Assembly: GCF_014490485.1 (NCBI RefSeq)
Contig: NZ_JACTVA010000019.1
Coordinates: forward strand, 1 to 64,000
DNA from: Teichococcus aerophilus
GTDB taxonomy: Bacteria > Pseudomonadota > Alphaproteobacteria > Acetobacterales > Acetobacteraceae
Length of the DNA: 64,000 bases
Direction of reading: 5' to 3'
Notes under the pieces: model-generated
What the model saw: the letters and a program-made list of their open reading frames with translations, nothing else
Databases searched by the model: none
Told to the model about the DNA's origin: nothing
Part shown: piece by piece, positions 16,955 to 24,727 of the stretch
Layout of the letters: every line of letters begins with the position of its first letter
Position numbering within the stretch: the stretch's first letter is position 1
Program-made: the position numbers and the translations under genes

Positions 16955-17950
16955 TTAGCAATCGATATGCCAGAGGCTCCCTCGCAGATACCGCAAGCCC
17001 AGCGCCACGGTTCCGTCCGTGTAGCCGGCGCCCAGCGCCTGCGCCGTAGGCGTTTCCGCGTGCGATGCCAGCCAGGCGGTCAGCACCATGCGCCGCAGCA
17101 TGACGAAAGCGGGCAGCATCCGCACATCCGCCGCCGACAGCGGCGCCACCTGCCGGTAGCCGCCGACCCAGGCGCGCAGCAGCGCCGGCACCACGGGCTC
17201 ATGCTCCATGAAGCTGACGGCGGCGGCGAAGTCGTAGAGGTACCAGCAGAAGCCGCAATCATCGAAGTCGATGACGCCGAGCCGCTCACCCTCCACCAGC
17301 AGATTGGTCAGGCGCAGGTCGGCATGCACCAGGCCGAACCGCTCCGGCCCGTCACCATATTCCAGCAGGTCTGCCCGCAACTGTTCCGCCACCCCGGCCA
17401 GCACGGCAGCCCCACCCGCATCCAGCCCGATGGCGGCCCGCCAGGGGCCCCAATGTGGCGCATCGCCCAGCATGGTGCTGAAATCCCACCGCTTGCGGTT
17501 GAAGCCGGGTGGGCGCCGCCAGCCCCTGCCCTGCGCATGCAGCCGCGCCGTGAGGCCGCCCAGCCGCGCGAACCACGGCCCCAGCGCGCCATTCTCCTGC
17601 GGCTCCACGCCCGGCATGTACGCGAAGGCCACTGCGTGGCGCAGCACCGCGCCATCCGGCAACACCTGCAACAGGCGCCCATCCCGCCCTGGCAGCGGCG
17701 CCGGCGTCTCTACTACCGCCTCGGCGCGCAGGGCGCTGATCCAGGCCAGTTCCGATTCCATCTCCGCCCGTTGGTGGTAGCCCTGGCGGTACACCCGCAG
17801 CACAACCCGCCGCCCGTCCGCCTCGGCCAGGAAGGTCGCGTTCTCGGAGACGTTGAGCAAGGACAGCGCCGCCGTGGCCGGCAGGTTCCAGCGTGGCAGC
17901 GCCACCCGCACCAGGGCCCGTAGATGCTCCAGGAAGGGCGGATCGTACAT
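16955..17950 (-). CDS. Aminoglycoside-phosphotransferase-fold small-molecule kinase
   Basis: A 331-residue APH/choline-kinase fold protein. The catalytic loop LVHADLRLTNLLVE (His-Ala-Asp...Asn) and the metal-binding VIDFDDCGF are intact, and RVVLRVYRQGY near 47-57 carries the ATP-binding lysine region as an Arg-rich variant. Homologues phosphorylate choline, homoserine, hydroxylysine or aminoglycosides; nothing here points to antibiotic resistance. Its position between the amine dehydrogenase genes and hyuA suggests that it phosphorylates an amino-alcohol or amino acid in the same pathway, which is inference. It is 63 bp from the upstream gene and 131 bp from hyuA. Confidence 0.8.
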   Translation of the reverse strand: MYDPPFLEHLRALVRVALPRWNLPATAALSLLNVSENATFLAEADGRRVVLRVYRQGYHQRAEMESELAWISALRAEAVVETPAPLPGRDGRLLQVLPDGAVLRHAVAFAYMPGVEPQENGALGPWFARLGGLTARLHAQGRGWRRPPGFNRKRWDFSTMLGDAPHWGPWRAAIGLDAGGAAVLAGVAEQLRADLLEYGDGPERFGLVHADLRLTNLLVEGERLGVIDFDDCGFCWYLYDFAAAVSFMEHEPVVPALLRAWVGGYRQVAPLSAADVRMLPAFVMLRRMVLTAWLASHAETPTAQALGAGYTDGTVALGLRYLRGSLWHIDC

Positions 17951-18013
17951 CAGGCGGCGGATAGCGGATCGGCCACCCGGCGCGAAGAGGCTAAGAAAGC
18001 CGGCTACCTGCCC

Positions 18014-19150
18014 TCAGGCCTGGCCGGCGGCGCCGAAGCGGGTGATGCGGAACGGCTCCAGCGGAATATCCGTCCGCCCATCCAGCACCAGCTCGCTCAT
18101 GATGGCGCCGATGGCAGGGCCCAGCTGGAAGCCGTGGCCGGAAAAGCCGAAGGCGTGGAACAGGCCCGGCGTGGTGCTGCTGGGGCCGATCACCGGAATC
18201 CGGTCCGGCATCTGCCCGTCGATGCCGGACCAGGAGCGGATGACCTGCACCCCTTCCAGCGCAGGCACCAGGGCGATGGCCAGCGCCGCCGCCTCCATCG
18301 TCACTTCCGGGATGGGGCGGGACCACGGCGTCTGGCCGGGCTGGCCCGGATCGCTCTCCCCATGCCCGCCGCCGATGATGACGTTGCCGCGCGGGATCTG
18401 CCGCAGATACACGTTGCCGCCGACCACGCCGAGATTGGGCTCGATGAAATAGCCCATCGGCTCCGTCACCAGCATGTTGGGGCTGAGCGGCACGATCGGC
18501 ACCGCCTCCCCGAACGCTTCCGCCACCCGGCCGCCCCAGAAGCCGGCCAGGTTGAGCAGGACCGGCGCGACGAACACGTCCCCGGCGGCGGTGCGCAGGC
18601 GGAAATCGGCACCGTCATGCGCGTAGTCCATCACCTCCGTCCGCTCATGCAGCGTGGCGCCGGCATCGCGGGCGGCGCGGGCCAGGGCCGGCGTCATCAG
18701 CCGCGGATTGGCGGAGCCATCCTCCGGCGCGAAGGACCCCGCCAGCACCTTCGGCCCCAGCCACGGGTACTCGCCATGCAGGGCATTACGGCCGATCATC
18801 CGCAGCGGCAGCCCGTGCTGCTTCGCCACGTCCAGGTAGGCGATGAGGTTGGCTTCCTCCGCGTCGTCGCGCGCCAGCTTCAGGTGGCCGGTGACGGTGA
18901 ATTCCGCCTCCGTCCCCGCCAGCTGCTTCATCCGCCCCCAGATCTCGCGCGACTTGCGCGCGATGGGCAGTTCCGCCGGGTTGCGCCCCTGCTGCCGCAC
19001 CCCGCCGTAATTGACGCCGGAAGCCTGGCCACCGACCAGCCCGCGTTCCAGCAGCACCACCCGGCTGCCACGCAGCGCCAGGTGCAGCGCGGCGGAACAC
19101 CCCGCACCCCCACCACCGACGATCAGTACATCGCAACGCGTCTCGGTCAT
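18014..19150 (-). CDS. FAD-dependent amine/amino-acid oxidoreductase (DAO/SoxB-like subunit)
   Basis: A 378-residue D-amino-acid-oxidase-fold flavoprotein. The dinucleotide motif DVLIVGGGGAGCSAALHLA lies at 7-25, with the ribose-binding LLERG at about 33-37. C-terminal FAD contacts appear in IRSWSGIDGQMPDRIPVIG and HAFGFSGHGFQLGPAIG. This subunit type oxidises secondary amines or D-amino acids (sarcosine, hydroxyproline, opines). Its ATG overlaps the next FAD/NAD gene by 4 bp, and a [2Fe-2S] subunit follows, matching three-subunit opine/hydroxyproline dehydrogenases. The start is ATG 19150; the longer open frame upstream is a shadow of that neighbour. Confidence 0.88.
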   Translation of the reverse strand: MTETRCDVLIVGGGGAGCSAALHLALRGSRVVLLERGLVGGQASGVNYGGVRQQGRNPAELPIARKSREIWGRMKQLAGTEAEFTVTGHLKLARDDAEEANLIAYLDVAKQHGLPLRMIGRNALHGEYPWLGPKVLAGSFAPEDGSANPRLMTPALARAARDAGATLHERTEVMDYAHDGADFRLRTAAGDVFVAPVLLNLAGFWGGRVAEAFGEAVPIVPLSPNMLVTEPMGYFIEPNLGVVGGNVYLRQIPRGNVIIGGGHGESDPGQPGQTPWSRPIPEVTMEAAALAIALVPALEGVQVIRSWSGIDGQMPDRIPVIGPSSTTPGLFHAFGFSGHGFQLGPAIGAIMSELVLDGRTDIPLEPFRITRFGAAGQA

Positions 19151-20502
19151 GGCGTGGCCGTCAGGGGTATGGGCTTCACCGGGGCCTGGCCGCGCAGGCG
19201 GCCGACCTCGGCCACGCTGCAGCCCAGTTGCGCCGCCAGGATCTCGGCCGCCGCGGCGCCGCAGACGCGGCCCTGGCAGCGGCCCATGCCGGCGCGGCTG
19301 ATCGCCTTGGCGCGGTTCAGCTCCGGTGCCGGGATCGCCGGGCCGGTGGTGGTGGCGCGCAACTCGCCCACCGTCAGCCCCTCGCACCGGCAGAACAGCG
19401 CGTCGTCCGGCAGGCCGGCGGCGAGGTGCGAGGGAAACGGAAAGGCCTTCTCCAGCGCCACGCGGAAGCGGCCGAGGCTGGCCAGTTTGCGGTCCAGCGC
19501 CGCTGTTTCCACCCTGCGTCCCGCATCCTGTAGCAGCGCCAGCGCGGCGCGCGCACCGGCCACTTCCGCCACCTCGGCACCGCCGATGCCGCTGCCGTCG
19601 CCCGCCAGGTAGATGCCTGTCACCGGCGTGCGCCCGGCGGCATCGCGGCGCGGCACCCAATTGTGCTGCGCCGCATCAAACACAAAGGGAATACCGGCCA
19701 GGTCGGCCAACTGCGCCTCCGGCTTCAGCCCCCAGCCGAGCCCGACCGCATCGCATTCCACCCGGTGCACGCCGCCCTTGGCGTCGCGCCAGGAGAGACC
19801 GGACACCGAGCCAGCGCCCTCGATCGCCAGCGGCGTCACGCCCTCCGCGATGCGGATGCCGTGCGCGCGCAGCCAGCCGATATAGTACAGGCCCTTGGCG
19901 AAGGTGGCCGGCCCGCGCAGCATCCCTGGCGCCGCCGCCAGCTTGGTGGCGAAGCGCGTGGTATCCAGCACCGCCACGACCTCCGCTCCCGCCTTGGCGT
20001 ACTGGTAGGCCACCAGCCACAGCAACGGCCCGCTGCCCAGGAAAGCCACGCGCTGCCCGATGCCGCAGCCCTGGGATTTCAGCGCGATCTGCGCGCCGCC
20101 CATGGTGGTCACGCCCGGCAGCGTCCAGCCCTTCACCGGCACCACGCGGTCCATCGCGCCGGTGCAGAGAATGGCAGCGTCGTATTCCACCACGCCCTGC
20201 CGCCCGGCGCTCAAGGTGCTGAGCTGCCTCTGGCCGGGGCGGATGTTCCAGACCAGCGTCTCCGGCCGCCAGTCGGCGCGGGGCTTGGCGGCATCCAGCG
20301 CGGCGTGCAGCGCGGTGGCCCGCGGTGCCTCGAACCCATATAGCGTCTTCGCATCCCGCCGCAGGCCGGCGGGCGGGCGCTGGTAGATTCGCCCGCCGCC
20401 ATCCATCGCCTCGTCGATCCACACGGGGCGGATATCGTGCGCCAGCAGCGCCTCCACCGCACGCACGCCGGCCGGCCCGGCCCCCACCACCGCGACCTTC
20501 AT
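19147..20502 (-). CDS. FAD/NAD(P)-dependent oxidoreductase subunit with BFD-like [2Fe-2S] domain
   Basis: A 451-residue subunit like HcnB, OoxA/NoxA or the hydroxyproline dehydrogenase NAD/FAD subunit. The first Rossmann motif VVGAGPAG is at residues 5-12, the second VAFLGSGPLL near 150, and a C-terminal FAD strand IYLAGDGSGIGG precedes the Cys region. Four cysteines (371, 373, 409, 414) in CRCEG and GRCQGRVCG form the BFD-like [2Fe-2S] site. It should pass electrons from the DAO-fold subunit towards the respiratory chain. It overlaps both neighbours by 4 bp. The start is ATG 20502, right at the Rossmann strand. Confidence 0.87.
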   Translation of the reverse strand: MKVAVVGAGPAGVRAVEALLAHDIRPVWIDEAMDGGGRIYQRPPAGLRRDAKTLYGFEAPRATALHAALDAAKPRADWRPETLVWNIRPGQRQLSTLSAGRQGVVEYDAAILCTGAMDRVVPVKGWTLPGVTTMGGAQIALKSQGCGIGQRVAFLGSGPLLWLVAYQYAKAGAEVVAVLDTTRFATKLAAAPGMLRGPATFAKGLYYIGWLRAHGIRIAEGVTPLAIEGAGSVSGLSWRDAKGGVHRVECDAVGLGWGLKPEAQLADLAGIPFVFDAAQHNWVPRRDAAGRTPVTGIYLAGDGSGIGGAEVAEVAGARAALALLQDAGRRVETAALDRKLASLGRFRVALEKAFPFPSHLAAGLPDDALFCRCEGLTVGELRATTTGPAIPAPELNRAKAISRAGMGRCQGRVCGAAAAEILAAQLGCSVAEVGRLRGQAPVKPIPLTATP

Positions 20503-20774
20503 CCGCGCCGCACCTTCATCCCGTCCTTCGCCAGCGTGGCACAGGCGCGCACCCGGCCAAGGCCTTCCACCACCACCCAGCAATCCTGGCAGGCGCCCAT
20601 CAGGCAGAAGCCGGCGCGGTGGCCATCGCCGAACTCGCTGTCCCGCAAATGCCCGGCGCCGCCGGCCAGCAACGCGGTCAACACCGTATCGCCTTCCAGC
20701 GCGGCGAGGCCGCTGCCCTCCAGCGTCAGGTGCAGCGTCGCACGGTCGGTATCGCGCAGGCGAACCAGCTTCAA
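20499..20774 (-). CDS. Small [2Fe-2S] ferredoxin-like dehydrogenase subunit (HcnA-like)
   Basis: A 91-residue protein with the plant-ferredoxin-type cluster motif: Cys57, Cys62, Cys65 and Cys78 in FCLMGACQDCWV and VRACAT. It matches the small subunit of opine, hydroxyproline and HcnABC-type dehydrogenases in size and order. It overlaps the SDR gene (20771-20774) and the FAD/NAD subunit gene (20499-20502) by 4 bp each, so the three-subunit enzyme is made from one tightly coupled message. Confidence 0.85.
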   Translation of the reverse strand: MKLVRLRDTDRATLHLTLEGSGLAALEGDTVLTALLAGGAGHLRDSEFGDGHRAGFCLMGACQDCWVVVEGLGRVRACATLAKDGMKVRRG

Positions 20775-21460
20775 AGCGTATCCTCATGCCGGCAGTTCAC
20801 CAGCAGTTCCGCGACCGATGCGGTGTTGGAAAGCTGCAACAGCGTCTCCACCAGCAGCGCCAGGTCCTCGGGGCGGGACATCTGGTCGCGCGGCCACTTG
20901 GTCACCTGCGCCGTCATGTCGGTATCGACGAAGCCGGGGCACAGCGCCGTGGCGCGGATGCCGTGTTCCCAGCCCAGCCGCCGCACTTCCTGCGTCAGTG
21001 CCATGACGGCGAACTTGCTCATGGCGTAGCCAAGATTGTCGTTCCGCACCCGCTTGCCGGAGAGCGAGGCGATGTTGACCACCCGACCCTCCCCCGCCGC
21101 CACCAGATGCGGCCATGCCGCGCGGATCACCTGCACCGGCGCCATGGCGTTGACCGAGAACATCTCCTGGAAGGCATCGTCCGGCCCTTCCAGCAGCGAG
21201 GCACGCGGGTTGATGCCGGCGGCGTTGATCAGCGCATCGACCCGGCCGAAGCGCTCCACCGTGCCCTGCACCCAGGACGCCGCGCTACCCTGCCGCGTCG
21301 CGTCGTAGGCGAAGCCGGTGCTGCCGGCGGGCGCGCGGGCGATATCCCGCACCCCCGCGCTGATCTGGCAGCCCGCCGCCAGCAGCCGTTCCGCCACCGC
21401 GCGCCCGATGCCGCGCGCGGCACCGGAGACCATCACCACCTTGCCGGCAATCTCCCGCAT
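20771..21460 (-). CDS. SDR-family oxidoreductase
   Basis: A 229-residue short-chain dehydrogenase. The cofactor motif GAARGIG (13-19), the ALINAAG strand, the catalytic Ser in VNIASLSG and Tyr/Lys in GYAMSKFA are all present, so it should be active on a hydroxyl/carbonyl substrate with NAD(P). It is slightly short because the C-terminal substrate loop is reduced. It lies in the middle of the cluster (1 bp after the binding-protein stop, 4-bp overlap with the [2Fe-2S] gene), so it probably acts on a pathway intermediate. Confidence 0.88.
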   Translation of the reverse strand: MREIAGKVVMVSGAARGIGRAVAERLLAAGCQISAGVRDIARAPAGSTGFAYDATRQGSAASWVQGTVERFGRVDALINAAGINPRASLLEGPDDAFQEMFSVNAMAPVQVIRAAWPHLVAAGEGRVVNIASLSGKRVRNDNLGYAMSKFAVMALTQEVRRLGWEHGIRATALCPGFVDTDMTAQVTKWPRDQMSRPEDLALLVETLLQLSNTASVAELLVNCRHEDTL

Positions 21461-21461
21461 C

Positions 21462-22982
21462 TCAGCCGACCGTCGCCGTCTCGAAAGTCAGGCCGGAATA
21501 GAAGGTCAGCGCTCCGGGCAGGTTCTTGAAGCCGGTGACGTCCTTCTTCATCGCGTAGCCCTGGCTGCGCCAGGTCAGCCCGGCGATGGGCGCCTGCTCG
21601 ATCGCCACCTTCTCCATCTCCCGGTAGATCGCCCGGCGCTTCTCCGCATCGAACTCGGCCCGGCCTGCCGCCAGCAGCTCGGTGATCTTGTCGATCTTCA
21701 GCCCGAAGCTGCGGACATAGGAGGGCGAGAGCGATCCATCGATGAAGTTGGTGATGCCGTCTGGGTCGTTGCTATCCGCCGCCGTGCCCATCACCGCCAT
21801 GTCGTACTGGCCACGGTTGCCGATGGCGACGCGGGTGGACCAGTCCGGCAGGTTCAGCTCCGCCTTGATGCCGACGGCGGCCAGGTGGTTCTGCACCACC
21901 TCCGCCGTATCCTTGTGCATGCCATACTGCGCGGTGGAGAGCAGGCCGCAGGAGAGGCCGTTGGGGAAACCGGCCTCGGCCAACAGGCGCTTCGACAACT
22001 CGGGGTCGTAGCGCCAGCCATCCTTGAACTCGGCGTTGTAGTAGGCGGAGGATTCGGCGATCGGCAATTGCTCCAGCGCCGAACCGCGGCCGAAGAATGC
22101 CGCCTTCACCAGCTCGTCCCGCCGCACCGCATGCGCCACGGCCTTGCGCACCCGCGCATCGTTGAAGGGCGGTTTGCTGCCGTTGAACACCAGGAACATG
22201 AAGGCGCCGTCCACCGCATCCAGCGACAGGGCGGGGTTGGCGGTGATGGCATCCATCGCCTGCCACGGCACGTATTCGATCAGGTCCAGGTCGCCCGATT
22301 GCAGGGCGGAGACGCGCAGATTCTCGTCCGAATAGGCGATGACGCGCAGGCCCTTCAGCTTCGGCAGGCCCGGCTTGTAGAAATTCGGGTTGGCCTCGAA
22401 ATCCAGCGACGTCCCGCGCTCCTGCGCCTTCAGCACGAAGGGCCCGGCGCCGGAGGGGCTGGCGCGGTCGGAATTGCGGGAAATGATGGGCAGGTGGTAG
22501 CTGGCCAGCATCACCGGCAGCGTCACCACCGGCGTCTTGGTCACGATGCGCACGGTGCGGTCGTCAGGCGTCTCGACGCGCTCGACATTCTGCATCTCGG
22601 TGCGGAAGAAGGCGGTGGAGCGCTCGCCCGCCACCTGCTCGATCGTCCATTTGACGTCGGCGGAGGTCACCTTCTCGCCGTTCTGGAACTTGGCGTCGCG
22701 CAGCTTGAACACCCAGGCATGGGTACCGTCCTGCGCCCAGGACTCCGCCAGCTCCCCGCGCAACGTACCGTCATCGGCATAGGAGGTCAGGCCGCGATAC
22801 ATCAGCAGCTTCATCGTCGCCGCCGCCGTGCCGCTATTGGCCCAAGGCTGGATGGTGGGCGGGAAGCTGGAAAGGCCGAAGGTCAGCACGCCCGGCGTAC
22901 GGGCGCGGGCACCCGGCACGCGCAGGAAGGGCAGTACGGCGGCGCCGGCCATGATGGCACGGCGGGAGAGAGTCGGAGGCAT
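21462..22982 (-). CDS. ABC transporter substrate-binding protein, peptide/opine family (SBP family 5)
   Basis: A 506-residue periplasmic binding protein of the DppA/OppA type. A signal sequence with a twin-arginine-like start (LSRRAIMAGAAVLPFL) occupies residues 5-27. Family features include AESWAQDGTHAWVFKLRDAKFQNGEKVTSADV, FNGSKPPFNDARVRKAVAHAV and YDPELSKRLLAEAGFPNG. ATG 22982 follows AGGAG at 8 bases. No permease or ATPase gene accompanies it in this cluster, so it either uses a transporter encoded elsewhere or is an orphan. The long upstream open frame runs across hyuB and is not coding. Confidence 0.88.
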   Translation of the reverse strand: MPPTLSRRAIMAGAAVLPFLRVPGARARTPGVLTFGLSSFPPTIQPWANSGTAAATMKLLMYRGLTSYADDGTLRGELAESWAQDGTHAWVFKLRDAKFQNGEKVTSADVKWTIEQVAGERSTAFFRTEMQNVERVETPDDRTVRIVTKTPVVTLPVMLASYHLPIISRNSDRASPSGAGPFVLKAQERGTSLDFEANPNFYKPGLPKLKGLRVIAYSDENLRVSALQSGDLDLIEYVPWQAMDAITANPALSLDAVDGAFMFLVFNGSKPPFNDARVRKAVAHAVRRDELVKAAFFGRGSALEQLPIAESSAYYNAEFKDGWRYDPELSKRLLAEAGFPNGLSCGLLSTAQYGMHKDTAEVVQNHLAAVGIKAELNLPDWSTRVAIGNRGQYDMAVMGTAADSNDPDGITNFIDGSLSPSYVRSFGLKIDKITELLAAGRAEFDAEKRRAIYREMEKVAIEQAPIAGLTWRSQGYAMKKDVTGFKNLPGALTFYSGLTFETATVG

Positions 22983-23086
22983 CGGTGCAGTCTCCTGGCT
23001 ACTCGGGTTCAGCATGAACCGGGCCTCGCCCGGCACTCTCTCTCCCCGGGCGGCGCGGCCTGCTTGCAGGCTGCGCCGCGCGGTTC

Positions 23087-24727
23087 TCAGGCGTAGGCCT
23101 GCTTCGCGCGCGTGGCGCTGATCACGCCCTCGGCCACGTCTCGCGCCACGGCATCCTCCGGGCGGGCGGCGGGCGGGCCGTAGCCGCCGGCGCCGGGGCT
23201 GACGACGGCGAACCACTGCCCCGCCTTCAGCGCCGCCGCTTCCTTCCTGAACTCGACGCCCGGGCCGCATTCCACCGCGCCGCGCGCACCTTCCCCGCCG
23301 CCCAGCAGCCCCCAGCTCTGGGACCGCAGGCGGGAGACGTCGACGCGCACCAGGCAGTCCCGGTCGGCGCGATACACCCGCCGCAGGCCCATGCCGCCAC
23401 GATGCGTGCCGACGCCGCCGGAATCCTGCACCAGCTCGTAGCGCATCAGCGTCAGCGGGTACTCGATCTCCAGCGCCTCGACCGGCAGGTTGGAGGTGTT
23501 GGTGGCATGCACGTGGATGCCGTCCAGCCCATCCTTCGTCGCCCGCGCGCCACCGCCGCCGCCCATCGTCTCCAGATACACCCAGGTGCTGCCATCCGCC
23601 TTCTGGCCAATGAAGGTGGCGACCGTGCAGGCGGAGTTGGAACACGCCGTCACCCGCTCCGGCACCGCCTGCGCCAGCGCGCCGAGGATGAGGTCGGACA
23701 CGCGCTGGCAGGTCTGCACCCGCCCGTTCACCGCCGCCGGATGCACGCAGTTCAGCACGCTGCCTTCCCGCGCCGTGATACTCAGTGGCCGCGCCAGCCC
23801 GGCATTGGGCAGGATCGTCGGGTCCACGACCGACTTCACCACGTAGTAGGCGGTGGCCAGCAGCGCCGTGTAGGTCATGTTCAACCCGGCGCGCAGCTGG
23901 TCCGGCGCATCGAAATCCAGCGTCATGCTGTCGCCGGCGATGGTGGCCGTCACGCGCAGCGGCAGGTTGTAGTCGATCTCGGGGTTGTCGAAGACATCCT
24001 CGAAATGCCAGGTACCGTCGGGCATGGCGGCGATGCCGGCGCGCATCTTGCGCTCGGCATAATCCAGCAGTGCGTCGGCTGCGGCCAGCACGACATCTGC
24101 GCCATACTTGGCGCACAGGCCCTGGAAGCGCTGCACGCCCACCCGGTTGGCCGCCATCTGCGCCCGCAGGTCGGACAGGCGCTCATGCGGTACCTGGCAG
24201 TTCAGCAGGATGAGGTTCTGGATATCCTCCTGCAGCACGCCCTGGCGATACAGCCGCACCGGCGGAATCCGCAGGCCTTCCTGATAGATATGCGCGTGCC
24301 CGCGATCGGCGAAATCCGAGTGATGCGCCAGGTTGACCGTCCAGGCGACGATCTTGCCATCGACGAAGATCGGCTCCGCCAGCACGATGTCCGGCAGGTG
24401 GGTGCCGCCGCCTTCATAGGCGTCGTTGCCGACGAACACGTCGCCCGGCCGCATGTCCTCGACGCGGTGCTTCCGCATGATGTGCGGGATGATGCCGATG
24501 AAGCTGCCCAGGTGGATGGGGATGTGCTCCGCCTGGCACAGCGTCTCCCCCGCCGCGTTGAACAGGGCGGTGGAGCAGTCCCGCCGCTCCTTGATGTTCG
24601 TGGAGTAGGAGGCGCGGATCAGCGCCTCGCCCGTCTCCTCGACAATCGAGGACAGCGCGGCGCCGATGACCTCGACGGTGATCGGGTCCAGCACGGGCGC
24701 GGTGGCCTGGGACACAGCCTGGCTCAT
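23087..24727 (-). CDS. hyuB: Hydantoinase/oxoprolinase B-type subunit (second pair)
   Basis: A 546-residue HyuB-type subunit paired with the HyuA at 24724. Features are DPITVEVIGAALSSIVEETGEALIRASYS at the start, FVGNDAYEGGGTHLPDIVL near 99-117, MGGGGGARATKDGLDGIH near 383 and the C-terminal SPGAGGYGPP. It differs from the first HyuB in these blocks (GNDAYEGGGTHLPD against TNDPWMGTGHLND), so the two pairs are not a recent duplication. It overlaps hyuA by 4 bp and precedes the binding-protein gene by 104 bp. Confidence 0.9.
   Translation of the reverse strand: MSQAVSQATAPVLDPITVEVIGAALSSIVEETGEALIRASYSTNIKERRDCSTALFNAAGETLCQAEHIPIHLGSFIGIIPHIMRKHRVEDMRPGDVFVGNDAYEGGGTHLPDIVLAEPIFVDGKIVAWTVNLAHHSDFADRGHAHIYQEGLRIPPVRLYRQGVLQEDIQNLILLNCQVPHERLSDLRAQMAANRVGVQRFQGLCAKYGADVVLAAADALLDYAERKMRAGIAAMPDGTWHFEDVFDNPEIDYNLPLRVTATIAGDSMTLDFDAPDQLRAGLNMTYTALLATAYYVVKSVVDPTILPNAGLARPLSITAREGSVLNCVHPAAVNGRVQTCQRVSDLILGALAQAVPERVTACSNSACTVATFIGQKADGSTWVYLETMGGGGGARATKDGLDGIHVHATNTSNLPVEALEIEYPLTLMRYELVQDSGGVGTHRGGMGLRRVYRADRDCLVRVDVSRLRSQSWGLLGGGEGARGAVECGPGVEFRKEAAALKAGQWFAVVSPGAGGYGPPAARPEDAVARDVAEGVISATRAKQAYA

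Noticed and set aside
13045-16958. Long rightward open frames antisense to the first hyuB and hyuA
   Set aside because: They are frame shadows of conserved proteins; the translated products are Arg/His/Gly/Ala-rich and lack domains.
16955-17950. Aminoglycoside resistance kinase
   Set aside because: The fold motif is shared by choline, homoserine and other kinases. The metabolic location gives no support for a resistance role.
21462-24116. Apparent 884-residue fusion of a binding protein with upstream sequence
   Set aside because: The upstream part overlaps hyuB in another frame on the same strand. The signal sequence and AGGAG start at 22982 define the real protein.
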